Origin: Chloroflexota bacterium
GTDB lineage: Bacteria; Chloroflexota; Anaerolineae; Anaerolineales; Villigracilaceae
NCBI GenBank assembly: GCA_016235445.1
Contig: JACRLB010000003.1
Location: forward strand, 1-64,000
Direction: 5' to 3'
DNA: 64,000 bases
The position numbers were made by a program, and so were the translations under genes. The notes below the pieces were generated by a model. That model ran no database searches. It was not told the origin of the DNA and worked only from the letters and a program-made list of their open reading frames with translations. Each line of letters opens with the position of its first letter. The stretch's first letter is position 1. This document shows, in pieces, positions 8,705 to 16,133 of this stretch.

Positions 8705-9181
8705 TTATGAATCTTTTTCAACCAATTCCACAACCTCAACATCCTGCAAAGCGTGACGCAAATCCGCGCTCTTCAAGATGACCGCCATATTTTGCATTCC
8801 CGACCCAATGGACACTTCCTCCTCCCTCATCACGCCCGCCTCTATCAAGACTTTGAGTTGGTGCGCCAACCCAAACGGTCCCACCGTCCCGATTCGATAA
8901 CCCGTCACCGCAAAGACTTCATCCGCGCCCGCCATGGAAACCCGCGAACGGCCAAGGTGTTTTCGCAAAGCCTTCCATGAAATTTGGGCAGGCCCAGCAA
9001 CAAGAACCATTATAAATTCATCTTCGGCAATACGGAACAGGATGCTCCGCACCACCTGCGAGGGACGCTGACCCCGCTCACTCGCGGCCTGCTCGAACGA
9101 AGTGACCGGCGTCTCATGCCGAAAGATTCGATGCGGCACACCAAGTTTTTCTAAAGCGATGCTAACGGGAGGGGTTTCCAT
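8705..9181 (-). CDS. YbaK/EbsC-family aminoacyl-tRNA deacylase
   Basis: A 158-residue member of the YbaK/ProX editing-domain family, whose members hydrolyse mischarged aminoacyl-tRNA in trans. The deacylase fold is recognised from the N-terminal IALEKLGVPHRIFRHE, a conserved lysine in SWKALRKHLG, TGYRIGTVGPFGL, the catalytic-region SGMQNMAVILKSADL and the closing LQDVEVVEL. It is free-standing, not fused to a synthetase. Which amino acid it clears is not visible. The neighbouring minus-strand genes are unrelated in function. Confidence 0.85.
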   Translation of the reverse strand: METPPVSIALEKLGVPHRIFRHETPVTSFEQAASERGQRPSQVVRSILFRIAEDEFIMVLVAGPAQISWKALRKHLGRSRVSMAGADEVFAVTGYRIGTVGPFGLAHQLKVLIEAGVMREEEVSIGSGMQNMAVILKSADLRHALQDVEVVELVEKDS

Positions 9182-9215
9182 ACGTGTCTACTTGTTTACC
9201 TGTTTACAATCTACA

Positions 9216-9881
9216 TTACTTCGTTTTATCTTTAAACTCACACAACTTATTAATGGGGCACTGCGGGCACTGCGGCTTTCTGGCATTGCAGACCTCACGT
9301 CCCAGGCGGATGATGTTGAGATGCGCGGCGTAATAGGTTTCGGGAGGAAAGACAGATTCGAGATACGGGTGAGCTTGTTCCACGGTCATTTTTTCGGGGC
9401 GCAGGCCGAGGCGGCCAGTGACGCGATAGACGTGCGTATCCACGGGGAAGGCGGGCATGTTCAAGGAAAAGCACAGCACGATGGCGGCGGTCTTGGGTCC
9501 CACGCCGTTGAACTTTGTCAGCCAGGCTCGGGCTTCTTCGATGGGCAGACCAGCTAAAAAGTCGAGGTGAAGCGAGCCGCGTTCCTCGGTGATGGCGCGC
9601 AAGACGTGCTGGATGCGCGGTCCCTTTTGGTTGGCGAGTCCCGCAGGTTTTATCGCGGCGATCACATCCCCTGCTTTTGCATCACGCACCGCTTCCCAGG
9701 TGGGGAATTTGGCGCGCAGGGATTCGAAGGCGCGGTCTCGATTTATATCGTTGGTATTTTGGGAGAGGATGGTGGAAACGAGTTCGTCGATGGCAGGCAG
9801 GGGGTTGCGCCAGATGGGTTCGCCGAAGGCATCCAATAGTGTTTTGTGAATTTGCAGGGCGCGCGCTTTTAAATTCTTCAT
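9216..9881 (-). CDS. nth: Endonuclease III (HhH-GPD DNA glycosylase/AP lyase)
   Basis: Base-excision repair enzyme for oxidised pyrimidines. The helix-hairpin-helix FNGVGPKTAAIVL contains the catalytic lysine, and VDTHVYRVTGRLGL provides the catalytic aspartate. The C-terminal 4Fe-4S motif is CNARKPQCPQCPINKLC (C-x6-C-x2-C-x5-C). A longer frame begins at 9935, but the ATG at 9881 (MKNLKARAL) fits the family length of about 220 residues and has AAAGAG upstream. The upstream spacer carries a CGTCCCGAAGG palindrome. Confidence 0.93.
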   Translation of the reverse strand: MKNLKARALQIHKTLLDAFGEPIWRNPLPAIDELVSTILSQNTNDINRDRAFESLRAKFPTWEAVRDAKAGDVIAAIKPAGLANQKGPRIQHVLRAITEERGSLHLDFLAGLPIEEARAWLTKFNGVGPKTAAIVLCFSLNMPAFPVDTHVYRVTGRLGLRPEKMTVEQAHPYLESVFPPETYYAAHLNIIRLGREVCNARKPQCPQCPINKLCEFKDKTK

Positions 9882-9895
9882 ATCTCTTTGCCAAA

Positions 9896-9975
9896 ACGTC
9901 CCGAAGGTTTTCGTAAAAAACTGATGTGTTTGCACAAACCCTTCGACAGGCTCAGGGCGGCGCCTTCGGGACGGT
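9896..9975. repeat. CGTCCCGAAGG inverted-repeat element
   Basis: ACGTCCCGAAGG (9896-9907) and CCTTCGGGACG (9963-9973) form a 10-11-bp stem around about 55 bases. The same arms recur at 31518-31570 and 39231-39285 with different interiors. Confidence 0.7.
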
Positions 9976-9976
9976 A

Positions 9977-11032
9977 CTATAAGCGAAATACAGGTTGTGA
10001 CTTTCCGGTGACAAGACCCGCATAATTCTTTAACGTTTTGACAGGGCCAAATTTTGCAAGCGACTGCAACTGCGCTTCATTCAACGCCTTGAGCTGGTTC
10101 AAAATCTCAAGCGTGATCGCAGGCCGGACACGCGCGCTCGATTCCAAAGCGTCGTTCATGCGCGAGGAATCGCCGTCGGTCACTTTGAAGGCGATGCCTA
10201 TGCCTTTTTCACCATGTACGCCGGGCATGAGGCCGATGATCTGGAAGCCCTCTGCGCCGCGTTTGGTGATGATTTTTCCTTCGCCGATCTTCATCAATTC
10301 GCAATCGAACTCGCCATGGTTGCTGATCATTTCGGGGTGCGCCGTCATGGCGGCGGTGATTTTTTTGCAGGCAACTGCGCGCGCTTCACTCAATTCACTT
10401 GGGTCACACATCCGCGCCATGCCAAGCGCGGCGTTAACCAGCGGAACCGCGAAGTTCGGCGCGGAACAACCGTCGATGCCGAGTTGGACTTTGTCCATTT
10501 CGATGCCGCACATTTCGGAGAACGTTTTCAGGATGTCTTTTTGGATGGGGTGTTCAAGATCAAGATAATTTTCGAGAGGCAGTCCGCGCATTTTGGCGAA
10601 GGCCAGCATGGTGGTATGTTTGCCTGAACAGTTGTTGAAATTGGCGGTGGGGTGGGTGTCGTGGATGATGACTTCCCTTAATTTTGCGGCGTCGCTGGGC
10701 AGGTGTGGGCCGCATTGCAAACTGCTTTCTTCAATGCCGGTCTTTGCCTGCATCCCCTGCACGGTGTCGAGATGCAGTTGCGCGGTCTCGTGCGAAGCGC
10801 AGGCGAGGGCAAGCTGGGCCTGGGTGTAGTTGTAATGCTCCACGCCGCCATGTTCCACGAATGGAATGGCCTGGAACGGTTTGGCGGATGAGCGCAAAAA
10901 GGCGACCGTGTCAGGGTCGCCCAGGGAGTGCAGGAGTGTGCCGGTTGAATCTACAATTGCGAGGGAGCCAAAATGTGCGGCTTCAACGACGGAGCCGCGG
11001 ATTAATTCAAGGATGGGTTGAACTGAATTCAT
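9977..11032 (-). CDS. L-asparaginase (type II, Rhizobium etli AnsA-like family)
   Basis: A 351-residue enzyme of the asparaginase family PF06089, unrelated to E. coli AnsA/AnsB and proposed to hydrolyse L-asparagine to aspartate and ammonia. Family marks are LRSSAKPFQAIP with the Ser-x-x-Lys-type catalytic site, ACASHETAQLH, NFNNCSGKHTTMLAF, GIDGCSAPNFAVPL and RGAEGFQIIGL. No signal peptide is present, so it is cytoplasmic. Its ATG overlaps the stop of the metallo-beta-lactamase-fold gene by one base (TAATG), pointing to cotranslation. Confidence 0.9.
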   Translation of the reverse strand: MNSVQPILELIRGSVVEAAHFGSLAIVDSTGTLLHSLGDPDTVAFLRSSAKPFQAIPFVEHGGVEHYNYTQAQLALACASHETAQLHLDTVQGMQAKTGIEESSLQCGPHLPSDAAKLREVIIHDTHPTANFNNCSGKHTTMLAFAKMRGLPLENYLDLEHPIQKDILKTFSEMCGIEMDKVQLGIDGCSAPNFAVPLVNAALGMARMCDPSELSEARAVACKKITAAMTAHPEMISNHGEFDCELMKIGEGKIITKRGAEGFQIIGLMPGVHGEKGIGIAFKVTDGDSSRMNDALESSARVRPAITLEILNQLKALNEAQLQSLAKFGPVKTLKNYAGLVTGKSQPVFRL

Positions 11033-11889
11033 TAATCCTCATACGGCTGGGTGGAGGCGTGGTGGTGGCGCGAGTTGTAATGAAGCAGTCCGTAGCGCAG
11101 TCGCTGGGCAAATTGCTTTTGGCGGGCTGATGGGGCTTTGAACCATGTCAATAGGGAGGCAACCAGCTTTTCGGTCGCAGCGGGATTCGGTTTCTTGGCT
11201 GTGATCTTATCCAGCTTGTCGTTGACTTGTTTGAGGAAGTCGTATTGAGTTTTAATCGCGCTTGCGTTCACAACGCCGCCGCGACTGCTGATGAAGGTGT
11301 AGCCTTTAAAGGGAACATCCAGCAGGGCGTTGAGTGACTCAAGCCAGGCTTTGAGATTGGAGCCTGCCAGGAAAGGCGGCTGGTTTTTTAGCACGGCGTC
11401 GCCAATGAAGATCAGTTTTTCTTCGGGCAAATGCACCCAGATGGAGCCGTTGGAAGGGCCGGGGTGATGTTCGAGGAAGACGGGCGTTGCGCTCCAATGC
11501 AGGGTCATTTGATCCATGAAAGAAATTTCAGGCGGAGCCCAGCGCACACTGCCGAGGCCGGCAATCGATTCCCAATCTGCGCCTGTTTCTTCGCCCTGAG
11601 CTTTGAAGGTGCTGGGGCGTGTGCGGAAGGTGTTGGCGGTTTTTTCATGTGCGATGACCGTACAATCCATGGCGCGCGCGCCGAGGGTTCGGTCTGGATG
11701 AGCATCCAGATTAACGAGGACGCGTTCCATGCCGCCGCCCAGGTTCATGAGTGCGGCACGCCAGGAACGGGCATCTTCCGGGGAGGGCGGCGCGTCGATT
11801 TGAATCAACCCGCGCTGTGTGACGATAACACCCAGGGTTACGCCGGGGTATTGATCTTCGATATGAATATTTTTTGAAATTTCCTGCAT
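11032..11889 (-). CDS. Metallo-beta-lactamase-fold protein with degenerate metal site
   Basis: A 285-residue protein with the MBL-fold outline: an N-terminal QRGLIQIDAPPSPEDA segment, a central NLDAHPDRTLGAR in place of the HxHxDH motif, then EHHPGPSNGSIWVHLPEEKLIFIGDAV, resembling the second and third metal ligands. The first histidines of the canonical motif are missing, so zinc binding may be altered or absent. The ATG at 11889 follows AGGAG, and 39 nt of possible upstream frame were discarded. It is coupled to the asparaginase gene by a 1-base overlap. Confidence 0.75.
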   Translation of the reverse strand: MQEISKNIHIEDQYPGVTLGVIVTQRGLIQIDAPPSPEDARSWRAALMNLGGGMERVLVNLDAHPDRTLGARAMDCTVIAHEKTANTFRTRPSTFKAQGEETGADWESIAGLGSVRWAPPEISFMDQMTLHWSATPVFLEHHPGPSNGSIWVHLPEEKLIFIGDAVLKNQPPFLAGSNLKAWLESLNALLDVPFKGYTFISSRGGVVNASAIKTQYDFLKQVNDKLDKITAKKPNPAATEKLVASLLTWFKAPSARQKQFAQRLRYGLLHYNSRHHHASTQPYED

Positions 11890-12192
11890 GACGCTCCTGA
11901 CAAAAGAATAGGGTGGATGGTTATCCACAAATTTTTTATTATCATAGGATTTACGCAGAGCGCTTTTTGTCCGCTAATCTACGCCAATCCACGCGAATTT
12001 TTAAAAAGATTAGCATAAATTCGTGGAGATTAGTGGACTCTTTCAAGGTTTTGCGTAAGTCCTGTATCAGTAGATCACGAAAGGGCTTCGTAGCGGCGAC
12101 TTCAGTCGCTTCTTAGCCGAACGACTAAAGTCGTTACTACGTTCTCGTGAAGTGCTGAGGATATGTAAGGTAGTGAGACTCGTTTGGGATGT
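11890..12192. repeat. Intergenic region with MITE-like element and cloverleaf repeat E2
   Basis: A 124-bp element spans 11944-12067, with terminal arms ATAGGATTTACGCA and TGCGTAAGTCCTGTAT. Its inside is AT-rich and palindromic, with an inverted copy at about 39797-39900. From 12074 to 12149 lies cloverleaf repeat E2: outer arms TCACGA/TCGTGA and inner hairpins GCGACTTCAGTCGC and AACGACTAAAGTCGTT. No gene is supported. The 3' end of the histidine kinase gene begins at 12193. Confidence 0.65.
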
Positions 12193-14319
12193 TTATCTAT
12201 CCGGCTTGATGGTCAGCCTGCCAGTCTGGCGTTTAAGCTGGCCGGTGGCTTTCTTTTGGGCAACAGGCAGGGTAAGCCAGAAGGTGGTGCCTTTGCCTAC
12301 TTCGCTTTCGATCCATATTTCGCCGCCGTGGCCCAGCACGGCAAGGCGGCAAAATGCCAGGCCAACCCCCAGCCCGCCGGGACGATCCTTGCCGCGCAGG
12401 CGGGTGAATTTGTCGAAGATGCGTTCCTGGTCGGATGGCGAAATGCCGGGGCCGTTATCACGCACCCAGAATTTCACAAAAATGCCATCGGTGGTTTGCG
12501 CGCCGATCTCGATGCGCCCTTCCACCAGCGTAAATTTGATGGCATTTTCCATCAAATTGATGAACACGCGATGGATCATATCCACATCCACCCAGATGAG
12601 CGGAAGCACACTGGTGGCCTTGTTGATCAACGTTTGCTGGCGGGCATTGGCGCCCGGCTCCACATCGCGGATCGCTTCGCGCACGAGGAGCACCGGGTCG
12701 ACGGAGTTCTGGTCTACGATCTGCTGGCCGGCTTCGAGGCGGTTGATATCGAGCAGGGAATTGACCAGCCGTTGAATGCGGGCTGTGGAATTCCGCGCGA
12801 TGTTGAACATGGTGTTCAGCGTATCATCGCCCGCAGGCATCAACCCGCTCATCATCTCCAGGCTCGAGACGATATTCCCAAGCGGCGAGCGCAGGTCATG
12901 GTAGATCATGGAAGTCATATCATCGCGCAGGGCATCCAGTTCCTTGCGTTCGGTAATATCCCTCAAAATCCATTGGGCTGAGTCGGTCTCTTCGAACTCC
13001 ACGCGGCGCGCATGAACTTCAATGGGTGTGGAGCCGCCGTCCTGACGATGCAGGCTGGATTCGTAATTACATTCCAGGTCGCGTTTGAGCGATTCAAAAT
13101 TCAACCCGATCTTATTCCAGTTGATTTCATGCAACTGGTCGATGCTCATCGAATGCAATTGCTCCACGCTGTATCCGCTCAACTTCACAGCCTGACGGTT
13201 GGCTTCCAGCACCTTGCCTTCCCAGTCAGTGATAAGGATCGTATCCACGCTGTCTTCGAACAATTCGCGGTAATGCTGGTGCGCCTTTTGGAGGAGCTCG
13301 AACAACTCGGCATTTTGGATGGTGGTACCAGCCAGACTGCCCAAACCGGTCATCACCACCATGGCATCCGGGTCGAAGGCGCCAGAGATCGGGTTGATCG
13401 CTTCCAGCACGCCGATGACTTTTCCCTGCGATTGGATCGGGGCGATGGCGAGCGCGCGCATCTCGATTCCCCCGAACCTGTCCACTTCGGTATAACGGGG
13501 TTCGCTTTTGACGATTGGCGCCACCAACCCATGCCCATCCTGAATGACCAGGCCAGCCAGCCCCTGCCCCACGGGAATGCGCCGGCCTGGAATGTTGCCG
13601 GAGTTATGCCCCGCCGCCGCATGGAAGATCAAATCACCGCTGGCAGTGTCTATCAAAGCCAGGGCCACAGTCTCCACTTGCAGAGCCTGCATGGTCTGGT
13701 TAAGGATGCGCCGCCAGACATCCGGCATTTCGAGGGAGGTGTTGATCGCAGCCGCGCCCTCTGCCAGCGCGGACATGACGCGCGCCGTCCGCTGGCTTTC
13801 GGTATACAAACGCGCATTCAACACCGCCACGCTTGCCTGGTCGGCAATCGTTTGCATCAATTCCAAATGTTCTTCGTTGAATGCGTTGGGCACAGAATGA
13901 ACAAGGGTAAGCACTCCCACTAGTCTCTCCCTTGCCATCAGCGGCACACACACCGCAGATTTTGCGCCGCTGTTTTCCAGGGAATCATCTGCGCGTCTCA
14001 GCCAGCGGTCATCCTTGCTGGTATCCGGCACAAGCGCGGGTTTGCGGTGCTGAACCACCCAGCCTGCCAGGCCGCGTTCCACGGTATCGCGCAACTGCTG
14101 TGTAGTATGGTCGTGAAATTGCTTGCCATAAACAATGGTTGCATCCACGGGTTTACCCATATCGTCCATAACCACGATACTGCCCCGCTCCCCGCCTACA
14201 TGTTGTATGGCGGCGAAAAGCAAACGCTGTAAAACCGTGCGAAGATCCAACGCGGTGGCAACTTCACGGCTGACATTGATTAATAATTCAAGGAGGGAAC
14301 GATTGCTATCTTCTGGCAT
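12193..14319 (-). CDS. GAF-GAF-PAS sensor histidine kinase
   Basis: A 708-residue cytoplasmic two-component sensor with no membrane segments. Order: GAF domain about 10-165, second GAF about 185-330 (LIFHAAAGHNSGNIPGRRIPVGQGLAG), PAS about 345-460 (REDxx-type ILITDWEGKVLEANRQAVKLSGYS), HisKA with YHDLRSPLGN, and a HATPase domain with N box NLMENAIKF, G1 DNGPGIS and G2 GLGVGLAF. The phosphorylated His lies in YHDLR. No response regulator is adjacent, so it is an orphan kinase. The upstream region holds back-to-back -10-like boxes shared with the HAD gene at 14368. Confidence 0.9.
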   Translation of the reverse strand: MPEDSNRSLLELLINVSREVATALDLRTVLQRLLFAAIQHVGGERGSIVVMDDMGKPVDATIVYGKQFHDHTTQQLRDTVERGLAGWVVQHRKPALVPDTSKDDRWLRRADDSLENSGAKSAVCVPLMARERLVGVLTLVHSVPNAFNEEHLELMQTIADQASVAVLNARLYTESQRTARVMSALAEGAAAINTSLEMPDVWRRILNQTMQALQVETVALALIDTASGDLIFHAAAGHNSGNIPGRRIPVGQGLAGLVIQDGHGLVAPIVKSEPRYTEVDRFGGIEMRALAIAPIQSQGKVIGVLEAINPISGAFDPDAMVVMTGLGSLAGTTIQNAELFELLQKAHQHYRELFEDSVDTILITDWEGKVLEANRQAVKLSGYSVEQLHSMSIDQLHEINWNKIGLNFESLKRDLECNYESSLHRQDGGSTPIEVHARRVEFEETDSAQWILRDITERKELDALRDDMTSMIYHDLRSPLGNIVSSLEMMSGLMPAGDDTLNTMFNIARNSTARIQRLVNSLLDINRLEAGQQIVDQNSVDPVLLVREAIRDVEPGANARQQTLINKATSVLPLIWVDVDMIHRVFINLMENAIKFTLVEGRIEIGAQTTDGIFVKFWVRDNGPGISPSDQERIFDKFTRLRGKDRPGGLGVGLAFCRLAVLGHGGEIWIESEVGKGTTFWLTLPVAQKKATGQLKRQTGRLTIKPDR

Positions 14320-14367
14320 ATCCTAAACCTAGTTAAGTATAGTCCTTTTGGTACAATTAATCCACCT
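14320..14367. promoter_or_regulatory. Divergent promoter region
   Basis: TACAAT at 14352-14357 lies only 10 bases before the ATG at 14368, suggesting a very short or absent 5' leader. On the other strand TATACT (complement of 14336-14341) faces the kinase gene. No -35 box is obvious. Confidence 0.4.
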
Positions 14368-15030
14368 ATGTCCATAAATTCAAAGAAAATCAAAGCCCTG
14401 TGTTTCGATGTAGACGGCACCCTGAGCGATACGGATGATCTATATGTGCAAAAGGTGACACGTTTCTTCCCGCGCTTCCTCTTCAAAGACCCAAGCCGCG
14501 CCGCGCGCCGCTTCATCATGTGGATCGAAGCCCCCGGCAACGCCCTGCTGGGTCTCGCCGATACGCTTCATCTTGACGATGAGATGGTCGCTGTTATCAA
14601 CTGGCTTTCCCGCCATCGAAAACATTCCTCCAAAAAATTCCTGCTCGTGCCCGGTGTCGATGAAATGCTCAAACAACTGCACGGACGCTACCCCATGTCT
14701 GTGGTCAGTGCGCGTGACGAACGCGGCACGATGGCATTCCTCGAACAATATGATCTTGTAAAATATTTCGATGTGGTTGTCACTGGCTTATCCGCCCCGC
14801 ATACAAAGCCCTACCCCGATCCCATTTTTCTGGCCGCGCAAAAAATGAACGTCGCCCCCGAGAACTGCCTGATGATCGGCGACACCACCGTGGATATGCG
14901 AGCGGGCAAATCTGCCGGGGCGCAAACAGCGGGGGTTCTATGCGGCTTTGGCGAAGAACCCGAATTAAGGAAAATGGGGGCAGATGTGATATTGGAAGAC
15001 ACAACAAAACTGTTGTCCGCATTGGAATAA
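14368..15030 (+). CDS. HAD-superfamily hydrolase (beta-phosphoglucomutase/PGP-like)
   Basis: A 220-residue phosphatase of the HAD family. Motif I is CFDVDGTLSD near residue 13, motif II the Ser in VVSARD, the motif III lysine in HTKPYPDP, and motif IV IGDTTVDMRAGKSAGA. A helical cap of about 80 residues lies between I and II. The substrate is unknown. It shares only general fold with the other HAD protein at 1460-2173. It is transcribed divergently from the histidine kinase. Confidence 0.83.
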   Translation: MSINSKKIKALCFDVDGTLSDTDDLYVQKVTRFFPRFLFKDPSRAARRFIMWIEAPGNALLGLADTLHLDDEMVAVINWLSRHRKHSSKKFLLVPGVDEMLKQLHGRYPMSVVSARDERGTMAFLEQYDLVKYFDVVVTGLSAPHTKPYPDPIFLAAQKMNVAPENCLMIGDTTVDMRAGKSAGAQTAGVLCGFGEEPELRKMGADVILEDTTKLLSALE

Positions 15031-15542
15031 CCGATTTACTTTACATAAATTTTGGTTCCACCGTTTATAACGGGAAAACCATCGCCAACTAAAAAAATCT
15101 GCCGCGAATTACGCCAATTTTCGCAAATTGGTTTGAAAATTGGCGTAATTCGCGAAATTCGCGGCAAAAGGTTTGTTGTTTGAAATTCAATTCCGGCAGA
15201 AACGGAAGAGCCTAAATTTTTAATAGGACTTACGCGGTCAATAATCCCGAAGGGATGGCAGGATTATAGAAAATGGCGCGAAAGAATCCAAATCCCGAAG
15301 GGATGATATGAATTTTAAAAGTCCTGACACCCCTTCGGGGTTGAAATGAACCCTTGCAAAAATCTATAATCATTTGACCCCTACGGGGTCTTTGAGCAAA
15401 TCGCTTAAGATGAGTGTTTAATAGACGTTATCGGAAATAAAATTGGGACGCTGACCGCGAAGCGCGCAGAAAAACACGGATAAATTCTTTTAAATCAGCG
15501 AAAATCAGCGTTCATCTGCGTCCCATTAAAGCTTGTGGCTTA
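15031..15542. repeat. Repeat-dense intergenic region (three elements)
   Basis: Three elements lie side by side. First, 15101-15165 is a near-perfect inverted repeat with GCGAATTACGCCAATTTTC arms. Second, about 15238-15400 is the inverted copy of the dispersed element at 2249-2406, preceded by AATAGGACTTACGC. Third, 15422-15558 is a MITE-like element with TAGACGTTATCGG ends. No gene is visible in this 511-base gap. Confidence 0.7.
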
Positions 15543-15558
15543 TTACCGATAACGTCTA
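15422..15558. mobile_element. MITE-like element with TAGACGTTATCGG termini
   Basis: The left end TAGACGTTATCGGAAATAA is mirrored by the right end, whose complement reads TAGACGTTATCGGTAATAA. The inside also pairs (GGGACGC with GCGTCCC). The element is 137 bp and has no coding capacity. Its right terminus supplies the last five sense codons and the stop of the Nudix gene on the minus strand. No clear target duplication was seen. Confidence 0.6.
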
Positions 15559-16052
15559 ATATGTTCGAGAACAAACAGTTCTCTTTGTAACCATTGGGGA
15601 GTTTTATCCAAATTGAGCAAAGACCGGTTTATTGAAATTGCTCGATCAACATCGATCCATACAGGTTTGAAGCCCAGGTCTTTTTCGTACCCATCCAATT
15701 TCTGCAATCCAAAACCATCAACGACCTCACAAAAATAATAATAGGATGTCATCTTGAAAACATCGAAATCTGCTTCTTTGGCAAAATTGTATTCGATGAC
15801 CGCGCCGAGTTCGCCGTCCACACGGAGAAGGGATGCGCCGCATTCTTCGAGCAGTTCCCGCGCCAATGCTTGTGGATGGGTCTCGCCCGCATCCACACCC
15901 CCGCCGGGGAATTTATAGTCTCCCACCTTTGAGGAATACACCATCAGCAAGTCACGTCCGCGCAAAATGACAGCGCGCACAGCAGTGCGGTGAATTACTT
16001 TTCCATTTGTGTTGACACCCTCGGTTCGATGAATTTCTGTGAGGATTTGCAT
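15543..16052 (-). CDS. Nudix hydrolase
   Basis: A 169-residue Nudix protein with the box GGVDAGETHPQALARELLEECGA, matching GX5EX7REUXEEXGU. It should hydrolyse a nucleoside diphosphate linked to another group; the target is unknown. The C-terminal residues IRRYR and the TAA stop are encoded by the terminal repeat of the MITE-like element at 15422-15558, so the original C-terminus was probably replaced. The start MQILTE at 16052 is favoured over 16070 by family alignment, though no clear ribosome site is present. Confidence 0.8.
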   Translation of the reverse strand: MQILTEIHRTEGVNTNGKVIHRTAVRAVILRGRDLLMVYSSKVGDYKFPGGGVDAGETHPQALARELLEECGASLLRVDGELGAVIEYNFAKEADFDVFKMTSYYYFCEVVDGFGLQKLDGYEKDLGFKPVWIDVDRAISINRSLLNLDKTPQWLQRELFVLEHIRRYR

Positions 16053-16071
16053 AACGCGATTGTATCTCAAA

Positions 16072-16107
16072 GAAAAAGCCCCCGATCTCTCAAGAACTCG
16101 GGGACTC
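16072..16107 (-). terminator. Intrinsic terminator after the ABC exporter genes
   Basis: On the minus strand the stem CCCCGA/TCGGGG is followed by GCTTTTTC, just downstream of the stop at 16134. Confidence 0.6.
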
Positions 16108-16133
16108 TTTCACTGACTACTGACTACTGTTCA

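Noticed and set aside
13012-13923. Plus-strand open frame of 303 codons
   Set aside because: It is antisense to the histidine kinase GAF and PAS regions and has no recognisable domain.
15101-15400. CRISPR array from repeated palindromes
   Set aside because: The repeats are not evenly spaced and differ in sequence; there are no spacers of constant length and no cas genes.
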